Shown: in pieces, positions 12,788 to 25,451 of the stretch
Numbering within the stretch: position 1 is the first letter of the stretch
How the letters are laid out: every line of letters begins with the position of its first letter
DNA from: Drosophila persimilis
Lineage: Eukaryota; Arthropoda; Insecta; Diptera; Drosophilidae
NCBI RefSeq assembly: GCF_003286085.1
Contig: NW_020825369.1
Location: forward strand, 310,001-374,000
Direction: 5' to 3'
DNA: 64,000 nt
The notes under the pieces: model-generated
Told to the model about the DNA's origin: nothing
Seen by the model: only the letters and a program-made list of their open reading frames with translations
Database searches by the model: none
Translations under genes and position numbers: made by a program

Positions 12788-13853
12788 ATGCGAGGCAGCG
12801 ATAGCCTCGAAGGAAGGTCGTGCAGAAATCAAACAACCCACCCGACAACGCCATCAACATCGACTCCGACTTGGATGGGGACGTGGACCTGGACTGTAGC
12901 TAGGACTGGGACTGGGACTGGGACTTCGAATGGGACTCATGGCAACGACATCCACATCCACATCAACATCAGCATCGACGACTGCGACTGCGACGCCTCA
13001 ATCGGTCGGCCCCTTGCCTTAATTAATTTCCTTTTGCCGCCGTTCGGCTCCCAGTCTGTCCAGCCTGTCCAGCCCGTCTCCTGCCCCCAGTTCCTCAGTG
13101 CCGCATCGCACTGGACCAAAAGGGTTACACAGCTCATTATTTTTACCGTCCCCCATCTCCATCACTATTTGCAGGCCCAGCTTCTTCCTTCCTCCATCCT
13201 CCTTCATCCTTCTTTCCCGTCATCTCATCGTTCCATTCTGCTGCTGCTCGACCAGCGACACTTGCAATTGGATTGGGCCAGGGACTGTGCTGGGAGTGGA
13301 GTGGGAGCTGGGAGTGATTGCCCACAGCCCCACAGCAGCAGCAGCAGCAGCACACCGCCGAGAGCTGGACACTGCAGCCGGGAAACTGTGGGCGCTGTCC
13401 AGCATGGATTTGTGGCAGTCACAGTGGCAGTGGCAGTGGCAGTGGCTTACCCCAGATTTCCCATAGGATGGCAAAACTACTACGATATGAATATTGTTTA
13501 TTTTTTATAAGCAAAGAAAATATTGGGTGGTGGCGTTCGAAAAGCCGCCAGAGAGCGCTCAAAAACCATGAATATGTATCCTTTATAGGCCATATCCGTG
13601 TCCTCTGTGTCTCTGATCGACCGATCTTCGAGGGTATCTAAACATTCGGCCAAGACGTCCGTCTTCTTTTCAAGCCTACTCCACTCGTACTTAAAGAAGC
13701 CCCCTCTTGGCCTTGACACTCGCTTCCACTCAGTGCCACTGCAAGCCTCTGGCCAAGCACTTTTACCCATGTTTGGTCATTCTTTTTGCGCCTCTTCTCG
13801 GTCGACGCTCGGGATTTGCCATTTAGTTGCTTGTTCAGTCTGAGTCTAAAGCT

Positions 13854-13881
13854 GGGGCTGGGGCTGGGGTTGGGGTTGGGG
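13854..13881 (+). repeat. (GGGGYT)5 G-quadruplex motif
   Basis: Five perfect GGGG runs separated by 2-base CT or TT loops. Confidence 0.9.
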
Positions 13882-14172
13882 TCTTTTTCTCTTTTTTCTC
13901 GTCGTGGCATCTCAAAAATGTCGCCGGTTAACTTGCTTTCAGTTTACTTTGCCTCGCTTTTCCCCGGCTTTGGCTTTGGCTTTAGCTCTGGCTTTGCCTT
14001 GGACTTTGATTGTCCTCAGCTCGGAGTGGGAGCACTGCAGCCGCCGCCCACTTGCCACTGACCAGAAGATGAAAATGAAGAAGAAGATGATGATGATGAC
14101 AATTATTGCCACTGCAGAGGCTTCCTTGTGGCCAGCTATTGTTATCAAGCCCTGTCTGGGATGCAATGCGAT

Positions 14173-14190
14173 GGGTTGGGTTGGGTTGGG
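14173..14190 (+). repeat. (GGGTT)n G-quadruplex motif
   Basis: Four GGG runs with TT loops. Confidence 0.9.
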
Positions 14191-14779
14191 ATGTCTCTCC
14201 ATTCTTTCGTCGTCGAAGTGTCGTCTGGCTGGGGCGACCCAGGGGGGTGGCGGGGAACCACAACCGCAGACTAGCCGCCACTTATAACTATTATTTTAAG
14301 CAACGTGCAGCGATGAGGCAACAATTATTTTTCCTCTGTTTTTCGCTGACAGAGACAGAGGCAGAGACGGAGACAGGCCCCACGCCAGCTTCATCGCGTT
14401 CCATTTCATTTGCTCTCTCTCTCTGTCTCTGTCTCTGTATCTGTCTCTGTCTCTGTCCCTCTGGACAAACGTGACAAGCAATTAATTAAAAAATTAAAGA
14501 CTGATGAAGAAGGTGGGGAGCGGCAGCGGCCTCGGTGGCGGGGGCGGGGGCGGGGGCGGAGAAAGAAAGCTAAGCAATCTAGTGGTCCATTTCCGTTCCA
14601 TCAATCCACTGCAGTGGATGTGGATGTCAGGCCACAAAAAGTCCCCCTTCTCTCTCTCTCTGTGTGTGTGCGGTCAAGATAATAATTTGCCAATGAGGCA
14701 CATGGGAAAAGGCCAAAACATGGTCGGGTTCGGGTCTGTTATTGGGTAGGCCATTAGGCCATAGCCTTATAAGTGGAGA

Positions 14780-14835
14780 GCATGGCCTAGCATGGCCTAG
14801 CATGGCCTGGCCTGGCATGGCATGGCATGGCATGG
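14780..14835. repeat. CATGGCCTAG / CATGG array
   Basis: Period-10 CATGGCCTAG units pass into period-5 CATGG units, a step change within one array. Confidence 0.85.
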
Positions 14836-15337
14836 TATATCGATAGTACCGGGGGGGCTGCCATGACAGCTGTTTGAAGATGACAGACAACATTTCAAGT
14901 GGACATTGTCGTTGTCGTCTGTAACTAATTTTGTGGAAAGATAAAACAAGCGAGCAGCTGCCATTTTCTGTTAATATTTTATGTGCTTTTGGCTGGCAAA
15001 GACAGCAGAGGACGTGCGAGGGAGAGCTCCGAGTACTTCAATGGAAGTCACTGAATTATGAGCAAAGGCAGCTCATTACAAGCAACTAAGTGAGCCAGGC
15101 ATATGCTAAATTGTGGCTAAAAAGAAGTGGTAACAATAGAGGACAGAGTTGGGGACAGACAGAGACAAAGACAGAGACAGAGCTAGAGATAGAGCTGGCT
15201 CCGGGCCCCGACTTCCAATGAAACGAGACAAAACTGGCAAAATGCGAACAAGCCAAAGGGGCGGGCTGTGGCACGGGTGTAGCAAACAGCCATTATGGAT
15301 GCATGCAGCAACAGCAAACAACTTCGGCAACAACAAC

Positions 15338-15394
15338 CATCCAGCAGTCCAGCCATCCAACCATCCAACCATCCAGCCATCCAACCATCCAGCA
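15338..15394. repeat. (CCATCCAR)n octamer array
   Basis: About seven CCATCCAA or CCATCCAG octamers, some with short variants. Confidence 0.9.
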
Positions 15395-15816
15395 ACAAGC
15401 AACAACGAACCGACGTTGACAACATGGCTCAAATGTCAGGCAATGGTCAACGGCTGTTCACTGAGTTATACCCCCGCCCTGCCGTCATCATCCCCACTCC
15501 CCTGCATCCACAGCATCTATTGTAGTTTTCTGTTTTTTTTTTGTTGTTGTTTTGCTGAGCTGCTGTTGCCATATGTGTCTGTCTCTCCCTCTCTGGGCCG
15601 GGACGCTGATGGGAATGTTTAGTCAGAGGCTGCCGATCTTACATGTGTGCTCTGTCCGGAGATCGGACCAAGACCGAGACCGAGACCGTACCCGGTACGG
15701 GTACGGGTCCTGCTCCCAGCTTCCGCCTGACAAACGTAACACAACATTTTTTTTTTTTTCGGTGAGTTCGAGTCATTGATGAGGGGGCGAATGCCCCATG
15801 AATGCAAAGATGTCTC

Positions 15817-15848
<32 letters not shown>

Positions 15849-16135
15849 TCGCCGTGTCGAGTCAGGTAAGGGTCATAACTTGTCCCATAGAAGGGCATTA
15901 AGACATGCGAACATAACGCAGCAGGAGAAAGCGGAAGAGGTAGTCGAAGAAATTTGCATGCAAGGCATTTGAATGCAAGGACAGAGTCGATGTCGACGCC
16001 GACGCCGACGTTGCCTAGTGGGAAACTCAAGTGGCATCTGCACTGGACGCTGATATGCAATGTATAACAGTGTGTATAACAGCACAGCATGGGAAAATAT
16101 CTGTTGCCTGGGTGGCATGCGACAGAGACAGAGCC

Positions 16136-16175
16136 GGACAGGAGCGGACAGGAACGGACAGGAACGGACAGGACA
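16136..16175. repeat. (GGACAGGAAC)n decamer array
   Basis: Four near-perfect 10-base units. Confidence 0.9.
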
Positions 16176-16261
16176 GTAGCTACCGTTCTTGGGCTGGCAA
16201 TGTGCTTATGACAGTTTATTTAAGTTTCAGTGTTTCAGAAATACTCGTACCCCATAACAGA

Positions 16262-16297
16262 CCGAAAATTTCGGTTTTTCTTTCGCGCTCACTCTCC
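16262..16297 (-). repeat. Dispersed repeat, inverted partial copy
   Basis: Read on the minus strand these 36 bases match 25316-25351 at 32 of 36 positions with no gaps (GGAGAGTGAGCG at one end, CCGAAATTTTCGG at the other). The family is not one I can name. Confidence 0.6.
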
Positions 16298-16812
16298 ATA
16301 CGATTTTCGTGCAGCGAGATCGAAAGGCATGGGTATAGCTCTGATACCACACAAGATTGTTGGAACAGTAGACAGTTATCAGTGTGGAAGTAATAAGTTT
16401 GGTAAAATATAAGCTGTAATTCATTCCCCACTGCCGTTCCACCTTCTCCTTGGCGGCATTAAGTCCTCATATTTATGTCTTTAAAGCTCAGATCCCCCCC
16501 CTTCAGACCAGGTTACTAGTAAGTTGGCTTTATGTCTTGGAATTTTTATGCCTAATGCATGCAGAGGGCTGACTGCCACCACGCCGACTAAGGCCTGTTT
16601 ATTAGCAGTTTTCCTTCCGCCCACTCTTTACCCTGAGAGCGCCCACACATGGTATCTGGCTCTGGCTTTTGCACAGCGGTTTGCAATTTTTCTTGAGCAT
16701 TTTCATGTTATTTTTCTTTCTTTCTTTGGTTTGTCATAATTTTTGTTTATTTTCCTTGCCACCCGCCGTCTGTTTGCTGAGAAAATAAAGCCAACTGAAG
16801 GCGGCAAGTGGT

Positions 16813-16840
16813 GGGGCTGGGGGTGGGGGTATGGGCTGGG
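16813..16840 (+). repeat. G-quadruplex-prone G-rich tract
   Basis: Runs of 4, 5, 5, 3 and 3 G separated by 1 to 3 bases. Confidence 0.85.
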
Positions 16841-17340
16841 CTTATATGCGATATTTCTTTGGCCTAAACACAGCTGTTTCTTCTTTCTGGGACACTTTTC
16901 ATACGATTTGCCCATCACGAACAATGGCTGACAATTTCTGTTTGCCGAGGGGGCAAAAGCAATGCAAAGTTTTGAAAACTGTTTACTCGGTCAACATTTT
17001 AGAGAAATTTTGTATTTATCCAGCTTTTTAAGCCACCTCACCCTGCTCACCCTCACCACCCTCCTCCAGCCCGCATGTTGATTTCCGCAGGGGAAAGTGG
17101 AACGCACACAAATTGATTAAACTGTCAAGTGACTTTATAGTTGACGGACAGACAGCGTTGACATTTCGATTATTAATCATTTGCCAATCGAGGCACAGAT
17201 GGGGAGAGAGGGATTGACAGAGAGAGGGCAGGAGGGGGGGGGAGGAAAACAGAGACATCGACTACTCGTATATCGCGATGGCCATCGATGCGGGTCGTGG
17301 AGGTGGCTTTTGTCTGGAGATAAATTGCATAATCAAGTTC

Positions 17341-17373
17341 CCAGCTCCAGCTCCAGCTCCAGCTCCAGCTCCG
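17341..17373. repeat. (AGCTCC)5 array
   Basis: Five tandem AGCTCC hexamers. Confidence 0.9.
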
Positions 17374-19447
17374 CCCCGAGTTTTCCACCAAGAAAACTCT
17401 CATCTGATCATAATTAAGTGTTCATCCCGGCCGCCCAACTGAAAAGCCATTTCTAGCTGCTTCTGCCCCCCTTCCCCTAGTCCCCCCCCCCTCTCCCCAT
17501 GCCACTTATTAAGTTTTACGCAAATGAGCCAAAAACTTTTGTGTCAAAACTATCGACAGAATGGGACAGAGATGGCACCTGTTGGAAATGTTTGATGGTA
17601 ATGGCAGGGCGCAGCGGGGGGGGGCTGGGGGTTGGCCAGAGAGGGATCCAATTTACTCAGTTAGTTTTACAGCTTTGAACTTTTGTGTCTGGCAATTGTG
17701 TTAAGTGCGTTTTGATAGCCCATGAAGAGGTCGAATGAAATGAATTCACTTTTTTGCACAAGGATTAAAGTTACAATTGCAGTGTCAAGGGGCAAAGCCA
17801 AGGGGACAGAGAGAGGGGGGAGGGGGATATACGAGTAACTTTCTGTGAAATAACTTTGGGGCTGAAAGGCTACACTGCTCTTAGGAAGTTTGCTGGATAA
17901 TTTCCATTTATATTCTTTGAAGTCTTTCCTCCTCTCATCCTTTAATCCGTAAATTGAGTATTCTTTTTAGGGATTTGTATCGAGCATCGACGATTACATT
18001 CTATATTTATATTTCTACAGGAATAGAATGTGGCCCATCCTTCATTCTCAGAACCAGAGCCAAGACCCTTTCAGAGCAGCAGCAGAGAAAATACACTGTT
18101 TCAAGTCTGTGAACTCCCACAAATGGCAACAATTTTCCTACATTTCAGCCACTTTCCGTCTCGTATCCATTTTCCCCTCTTGGACAAGGCGAAACAGCAA
18201 ACAGCAAACAGCAAACAGCTTCAGATGTTAATTACACGTTACAGGAACAACTCACAAAAGCGTGAAGGCGAAAAGGAAATCCTCAACAGTTTGAAGGGCT
18301 CCGCAGAGAGCGCTGCAGATGGAAAGCTAAGGCTAAAGCTAAAGGGGAAAAGGAGATATCCTTGGCATGAGCTTGAAGTGGGGGAGCGATGGAGCTATGT
18401 GGCTCCTCTTAAGCCGAGCTCCGCTTGAACTAATGAGCTGCTCGGTCTACGTCTCCGTCTCCGTCTCCATCGCCGACTTCTTCCTATTTCTCGCCCATTT
18501 CTGTTGTCCATTTTTGGCAAGTGCTACCCTATATAATGAGGAGCCGCCATGTGAAACAAGAGACGGAAAACCCCCAAAAAAGATACCCAAAGTGGAAGGA
18601 AGAAGAGGAGAAATACACCACCCACCCCCCCAAAAAAACAACAGCAGACATTCTGGGGGGAACTTTTGGCTCTGGGGCGTCCGTCGTAGCTTGCGGTGAG
18701 GCAGGGACTACAGGGGGGGTGATCAGAGGGGATCTCTCTTCCCATAAGAACTTGGTTTACCTCACCTCATGTGAAAGTATGCGTGTGTGTATGGCAATTT
18801 CTCGTTAGTTGCACATTTTGCATTTTGCTGCCTTTTTTGGCGAGGCTTTTGCAGTTGTGCCTTTCTCCACCCGATCTCCCGTGCCCCCCCTGCCGCCACA
18901 ATCGCCTTGCCATTGTCTTGCCCTCAGGTGGGGGGGTGCGGCGGGTTGTAGGAGTCATCAATATTGCTTATTTGCAGTAGTTCTTGTTTTTGTTTTAGTC
19001 CTTGTTGCTGCTTGTCGTAGGAAGCTTTTTGTTGAAGAATTATTGTCAATAGCGTTTAAATACCCTTCGATCGGACAGCGCCCTACCTCATTTTTAATGC
19101 CCCTTGGCCCCCTTAATTCTGTCCTACGATGCATATTATGGCTTTGCTCTTTTATTCCATCAATGCTGGTGACTCTTCGGTTTTCGGTTGCTCTCCCTCT
19201 CTCTCTCTCTCTGTCTCTCTCGCTGCTTGCACTCACTCAAAGAGAGAAGGAAGCCTCTGCCTCTCAGCACAAATTGCGTTCTGTTGTTGTGGTGTTGGTT
19301 TTTTTTCTGTCGGTCTTCGGTTGTTCTTCATCTTGAAGGTTCCATTTCCCCTTTCCCCGTCAACTGCCTTTTGCTATTGTTCCTTTTGTGCGTTGATTTA
19401 TGGGCGCTGGCATGTGTGTGCGTGCGTGTGGCTCTGCAAGTCCATGT

Positions 19448-19490
19448 GGGTGTGGGTGCGGGTGTGGGTGCGGGTGCGGGTGTGGGAGGG
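19448..19490 (+). repeat. (GGGTGY)n G-quadruplex array
   Basis: Eight GGG runs, seven of them exactly 6 bases apart. Confidence 0.9.
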
Positions 19491-21710
19491 CAGGCCATGA
19501 ATTGCAGTTGTCTCTGTTGTTCGCCGTTGCTGTTGTTGTTTCTCCTCCTCCCAGGAGGAGCCATTGAGTGCACCGCCAGCTCCCACTCCTCCCCCGCCGT
19601 CTCTCTTGTTGCGCATACAAATTGGTTTTAGTTATTAATGGTGTGTATAATTAAGCGGGGTGCCTTTTGTTGCCAACTTTGTCTGCAGTTTGTTAGAATG
19701 TTTCTTAATAATTTGTGGGCGCATAGCTCAAGAGACAGCAAAGGACGGGGGCAGAGGCAGCGGGCAGAGGGAGTAAGCGAAACTTGTAAATGGCGTTGGC
19801 GTGGAGGGGGGCGGGAAATTTCCCGTATAATTGAAATTGGAAGCATCGGAATGAAAGAGATGAAAGTGTTCATGTGGCCAACGAAATTCCCGAAAAGAGG
19901 AGAGACGCTCTCTTATGGTTTGCAAAGCCTCAGGGTAAAAGACCCAAGGCCGTGTCTTCTCTATGTAATTTAATCAGTCGAACACTTATCTATAATGATC
20001 CAATATTTACTGAACCTTGGCTGAATTATTTCCCTTCGGCTGTGCTCTGCTTCATTGGAGATATCCCTTACTCTCCAGTCGTCAGGCAATACCAATACCA
20101 ATGCCAAATTCTCTCCGCTGACCCTTTCAATTAAAAAAGTGCCAAAAACAGAGAGAGGGAGCAAGACAGCTGCATAGAATGGAAGGGGAAGAGGAAGGAA
20201 GGGGGGGGAGCAAACAATGGGCAACCCCAAAGCTTGTTTGTTTGTCTATCAATCAGACTTTCGGCCTTCCGGCTTAACAAATTTCTCTTTTGCAATTGAA
20301 ACCCGAAACCCTTTTTTTCTGCTCGGCGGGAAAATCTCATTACAAATGCAGGAACCACAAAAAAAAAAATGGGGGAAGAAGGATATTCCGGAAGGAGGAA
20401 GTGTGGCACAAATTGGTTGTGTGTGGGTTTTGACCTTTCTTCGATATTTGCTTTCAATTGAATTTATTTCTGTTTTTGTTTGTGGGCGTGTTTCACATCT
20501 GACGCCTTCATAAACTTTGATTTCCCTGTCTGTCTCTGCCCTTTCTCCCATCTGCCCATCCCACTCCCTCCTTGGACACTAAATGGTAAACAAATGTGGC
20601 CCAAAGAACTTTTAATTGAATGTACACCAGAGTTTTGCCTCACTTCTGATAAAATATTAATAAATTTTGTATAGAGCGAAACTTTGAGAGGGCCTACAGA
20701 GAAAGACAGAGAAAGGGGGGGAGACAGAGAGAGAGGGGGAGAGTGAGAGAGTGCGAGAGGGATGAAAGTAAACTTGAACTTTTCTAATTTATTTTCCATA
20801 TGCGTCTCCCGCCAGTGTTAATACATATTATATAATACTTGATATTTTTCTTTGAGCTGCGCTTTTCCCCGTACTTGGGCCATTTTCGGCGCCTTTTGTT
20901 CTAAGTCCTGGCGGGGCCTGGCGGGCCCTGGCCCTGGCCCTGGCACAGGCCCCAGTCCTGGCTGTGGCGGCAAATGTAAGCAAAACTCTTTGGGGAAAAC
21001 TCCGGAAAAAGTTTCGCAGCACACGCTGCCTGGGTGGAAAGGGGCCACTGCTTACCTAGACGAGCTCCTCGTGGGTCCCGACACCCCTGGTGTTGACTGC
21101 TGCGGCTGAAAGAGAGCTCCCAAAAGCGAAGCTGCGGTACGGACTCTGGGGGGAATGTTGTCTTCTTTAGTGCCTCGGTTCTGTTGCATATTTCTTGGGG
21201 CTTCTTGGTGCGTTTTGGGGTTTCTTGGGCTTGCAAGAAGTGACAAATAGGATTAAGATTAGAGGCAGGGCAGGAATAGGGTTCCGAGGGAATCGGGAAG
21301 AATATCCCGCCATTCTCGTTGGTATTAGAAGCAAAGCGCGTGAGCCGGGGGCTGACGTACGAACAAATCCAAATCCCGCATTCTATTCGGTATTCCCCAC
21401 CAAACCAGACTCACTTTCAAGCATCCAAACCATCATCGTTGCGAATCTCATCTTCCCCTTGACACGAGTAACAATCCTCGAGCATCTCCGAGAGTTCTCC
21501 TAAAATGCATACCATTTTCCCGCCATTTCAGCACTCTCCGCGATGGAACCCTTACCGTTTCTGCCCGTTTGGCTACCTCAATGGGGGAGCCCGAGCCCCA
21601 AAACAATTTCATTAAATGGAATTTCCCCTAATGAACATTTCTCTGCTGCCTTTTTCCACTGCCTGATTTTTTATGCGTGGTCGTGTCGCTGGATAATTGA
21701 GCTTAAGCTC

Positions 21711-21764
21711 AGCAGCAGCAGAAGAGGCAGCAGAAGAGGCAGCAGAAGAGGCAGAGAAGCAGCA
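21711..21764. repeat. (AGCAGAAGAGGC)n dodecamer array
   Basis: CAG start followed by repeated 12-base purine-rich units. Confidence 0.85.
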
Positions 21765-21791
21765 CGCGACCAGCGGCAGCGGCACGAGCGA

Positions 21792-21819
21792 GTTAAGGGT
21801 TAAGGGTTAAGGGTTAAGG
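21792..21819 (+). repeat. (GTTAAGG)4 telomere-like heptamer array
   Basis: Perfect 7-base period over 28 bases. Confidence 0.9.
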
Positions 21820-24800
21820 ATGTGGAAAAAGGGTTTTATGGGTCGTCCGCAGAAACCGCACGCGAACGTGGGGCCAAAAAGGAGCAATAGCAAAACGAGA
21901 GAAGAGATTTATTCTGTGCTATGCGCTCTGTGGGAAATGGGAAGCTAAAAAATTAAAACGGATCTCTTGGGGGAGGGGCGGTAGCATTAAAAGGATATTT
22001 TGTAATTATTCGAGGCAACAATCACAGAGCAAAGGAGGCGTCTTCATCGGCCTAAGAGGACAAGAGGAAGATTTATTCGAAGATATCCCCAAGCAGATAG
22101 GAAACTCCGAATATCCTACCTTCTTCAATTTGGCCATTCGCCCGCTGTAAAAATATATCCCATGTATCATGATTTACGTCAAATGTTCTCATCCCTGGAG
22201 AGAGAGAGTTCCATGGAATCCATTCGCTTACTTATGGATCACACATCTTGGGCTTAACCACAAGCACGTTTCACTTTCATTTCCATTTTACTGAAGCCAA
22301 GAAACCAAAAATGCCAGAACCCAAAGCAATTTCATAAATTCTAATCCTTTTTTATTGCTCAGAGAGAGAGAGAGAGAGGCAGAGGGAGCGGTGTGGTAAA
22401 GGTGTGCGCGGAAAATGGAAAGTGAAATACACAAAGCTCATTTCCGTTGCACGTGGCTACTGGGGAGGGAATGAAAAGCTGTGCTTAACCTCTCCAGCGA
22501 GCGACAGGAACCAACATGAAACTAACTGCATGACCACGACAACAATTGCAGAGACAGGCAAAGCAGAAGGTGCGATTTAGAGCCCTCTCCTGCTCACTCT
22601 CCGGCGTGCCGTTCTCTTGGTGGCTCACTAATTACTTTGCCACCTTTGGCATATTACGAGAATGGGCCGACAGAGGGCGCCACACTTAATGTTAAGCATA
22701 TGCTAAAGGCTGCAGCCTGCAGCCTGTGGTTATCTCTGTCTAAGCCAGTCAGCCAGCCAGCTCTCTCTGCTCTTTCCATTTGAAAAATCTCGAAATGGAA
22801 GAAAAGAGAGAGGGGAAACGTGTGTGTGTGTGTGTGTGCCTGACGTTGAAAAGAACGCTGTCATAGAGATGGAATGAGAGTGAGAGATCTCCTCGTACCC
22901 TGTCGCCCGCAAATTATGCACGTCTAAGCTGGCTCTCCGGCATTGGCCATTCGGGACATGAGCCAAAGGCTCCAGCCAGAGACATGCCAAAGAGACTCTC
23001 AAATGGGGGACTGTTTTTCTCCTAAGTGCAATTTGATGAATTTCAATTTCAAAAGCAAGGACAGAGGGCACACAAAATTGAATTCGTAAGCCGAATCTAA
23101 GCCGATTCCGCCGGCAATTATAGGGTGTACTCCCACTCGCCCACTCCCCCCCAGCCAATCCCTTGCCATTGACCCAAAATCTCTAGCATCTCGAACAAAA
23201 CATGTTCATTCAACAGTCAACAGCAGCATTCCTTATGTGGCCTGCGACAACAAACTAGCACACAACTAAGCTTCACACCTCGCACTCGCACTTGTGCAAC
23301 ATTTGGAACATTCGACATACACCCATGGCACACCCCCATCCAGCCCCAGCTCAGCCCCATCCCCATCCCCATCCCCATCCACTTTCTCGACATGCAAATT
23401 GAAATTGTTTGCCTTGTCGGAGAGTGTGTGAACCGGATTGAACCTTGGCCGCCAGCTGTTGTTGCTCCTAACAGTCGTTGCTGTTGCTGTCGTTGTCGAC
23501 ACGTAATATAAATTCTCAACAAATTTTGGGGACCACCCCTCCACCCTCCACCCTTCAAGCTCCAACCTCAACTCTCTTGCGCTTTATGTTTGATTTTCAA
23601 ATATTTGCCTCTTTTACTATTAACGAAACACACACGCAAAATGCGCTAACAACTACAACCGATCCGAGCCGAGCCGAACCGAGCCGACCCCCTGCTCCAC
23701 CGCCTCATGAACTTTTACTAAATAAAATGTCCCACAAAATGGCATTTAATTGTTGCACAAAAAAATACATATGCATATAGTATACAGCATGCAGCACATA
23801 TAGCATGTTTGTATGTGCAATACCGTGGTCGTTATTTTGTATATTTTTTTAAGTGTAGCCACAGCAGCGGTGGGTCTCTGCCAGGGGGCTTGTGGGCACG
23901 GGGGGGCGTTTGCTAATGACACTTGTCGCGTGTGCAGATTTCATGTTGTTTTTGTTACTGCCTGAATTTTCCATTTTGTGTGTGTTCTCTCCTCACCTCT
24001 CCTCTCCTCTCCTCACCTCTCCGTGGCCTTCCCTTCTCCACTGTACGTTGCACATTTCCATATTTAATTGCGCATCTTGATAAGAGTCCTATGCCCCTTG
24101 TCCACTCTTCCTTCTACGGCACTCTGCTGTTGACATTTTCAATGCGAAATTATGCGACACGGCAACTCTGGTTCTTTTTTCCGCTTTTATTGTTGCTGTC
24201 TCTGTCTCTGTCTTCGTCGCCGTCTCCGTCTCCATCTCCATCTCCGTCTCTGTCTGTTTTGCGCTTTGTGCTCTGTTATTCATTAGCTTCTGTTGCTGTT
24301 GACCTCAATTTTTATTGCCTGCCACGTTTTTAATGTCGCGTGTCGCATGCCGCTTCCCCATTTCGGTGTGCTGGGGAGCCCCCCCCCTGCCACCGCTTGC
24401 AGCTGTGCAACAGGTTGTTGAACCTTGGATTTGCCAAAAGGTTTGTTGCCAAAGAACTTAATTGAGATATTTACATAAATGTGCGGAGAGTGTGGACTGG
24501 CGATGAGAACATAATGCGATGTACGTGATCTGGAAGGGATTTCTGTCGAAATCACTTCTCAGCCTGCTCTAACAAATCCCCATGATAGTGCGACAGTGAA
24601 GCCTACAAATTGCATAGTACTTGGACATAATCTAACCTTTTCCTTTGCCGCCTCAACCCCTCAGTGCCATCACTCATTTCCAATGGAAACTTTATGACTC
24701 TGTTGTCAAAATGTTTATCTAACACTTGAGAAGCGTTGCCCATAAAATGATAGAAAAAGAAACGCATTAAGAGCGCAAATAAACTTTTATTGAGATAGAA

Positions 24801-24895
24801 TTCTCGTTACTACTCGTAAAACAGATGGGCACCCGCCGGTAGCCGACCACCTCCCCCTGGCACAATGCTCCCCCCAATGGCCCTCGGCTTTTCGT

Positions 24896-24938
24896 GGATG
24901 GATGGATGGCTGAATGGCTGGATGGCTGGATGGATGGG
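24896..24938. repeat. GGATGGCT / GGATG array
   Basis: Imperfect 4- and 8-base units. Confidence 0.85.
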
Positions 24939-25315
24939 TCAACGGACACACATTGAACAAATAGCAGATGCACGATCGTATCTACAGGGTACGAGTACTA
25001 GTAGAGTAGTAGAGGGAGTGAGTGAGCCAGCCAGCACACAAGCTGCCCGACAATTGTTTTATAATTACTAGTATTCTATCATGACCAAAGGGAGAAGCAG
25101 TGACTAACAGAAAATTTCGAGTAGAAGTGTGGCAGTGAGAAAATACCCTAGGCAACTGCATTCATCTCCTTATAATAGGGACGAACCGCGAACCCGTTTG
25201 CTGCAACTAAAGTGAAAGCCTTCGGCTATAAAAAAAAGTTCTCTTGCTGTATCTTAAATGAAAGTGTTTCGGTGTAAAGCAAGTAAATGTTACCAGCAAA
25301 TTTGTGTGTTATCTT

Positions 25316-25426
25316 GGAGAGTGAGCGTGACAGCAAAACCGAAATTTGCGGATCTCAAACAGTGCAAATATCGATACCTGCTTCGTTTCGGGAAGAGCTG
25401 AAGAACGAAGGGCATACCGAATGCTC
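25316..25426 (+). repeat. Dispersed repeat, longest copy
   Basis: The first 36 bases match the inverted copy at 16262-16297. The blocks GAAATTTGCGGATCT (25341) and GAACGAAGGGCATACCGAAT (25403) match blocks at 53360 and 53423 with almost the same spacing (62 versus 63 bases). This links all three places to one dispersed element. Confidence 0.6.
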
Positions 25427-25451
25427 ATGAATGTATTCGGCAGAGCTCTAG

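Larger units (their letters stand above)
6841..15000 (+). other. fz last intron, part 2 (no exon seen)
   Basis: Inferred intronic DNA. It contains a possible dispersed-repeat copy at 7084-7138, the paired GT and CA tracts at 10070-10188, several C- or G-rich hexanucleotide arrays, and two strong G-quadruplex motifs at 13854-13881 and 14173-14190. Long open frames, for example across 12743-13510, are produced by GGGACT, CCACAT and GGCAGT arrays and are not genes. No splice-flanked exon or RNA gene was recognised. Confidence 0.65.
15001..22000 (+). other. fz last intron, part 3 (no exon seen)
   Basis: Inferred intronic DNA. It includes the CCATCCAA array at 15338-15394, a short GTACCC hairpin at 15686-15706, a period-10 array at 16136-16175, an inverted dispersed-repeat copy at 16262-16297, G-quadruplex motifs at 16813-16840 and 19448-19490, and a GGGTTAA array at 21792-21819. 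No coding exon was recognised. Confidence 0.65.

Noticed and set aside
12743-13510. 255-codon + strand ORF in the fz intron
   Set aside because: It reads through GGGACT, CCACAT and GGCAGT arrays and has low-complexity, non-protein composition.
15338-15394. CRISPR-like or satellite array
   Set aside because: An 8-base microsatellite without spacers; eukaryotic DNA.
22730-23158. 142-codon minus-strand ORF as a gene
   Set aside because: Contains a GT-derived Thr-His run, no recognisable domain, no splice or promoter context.
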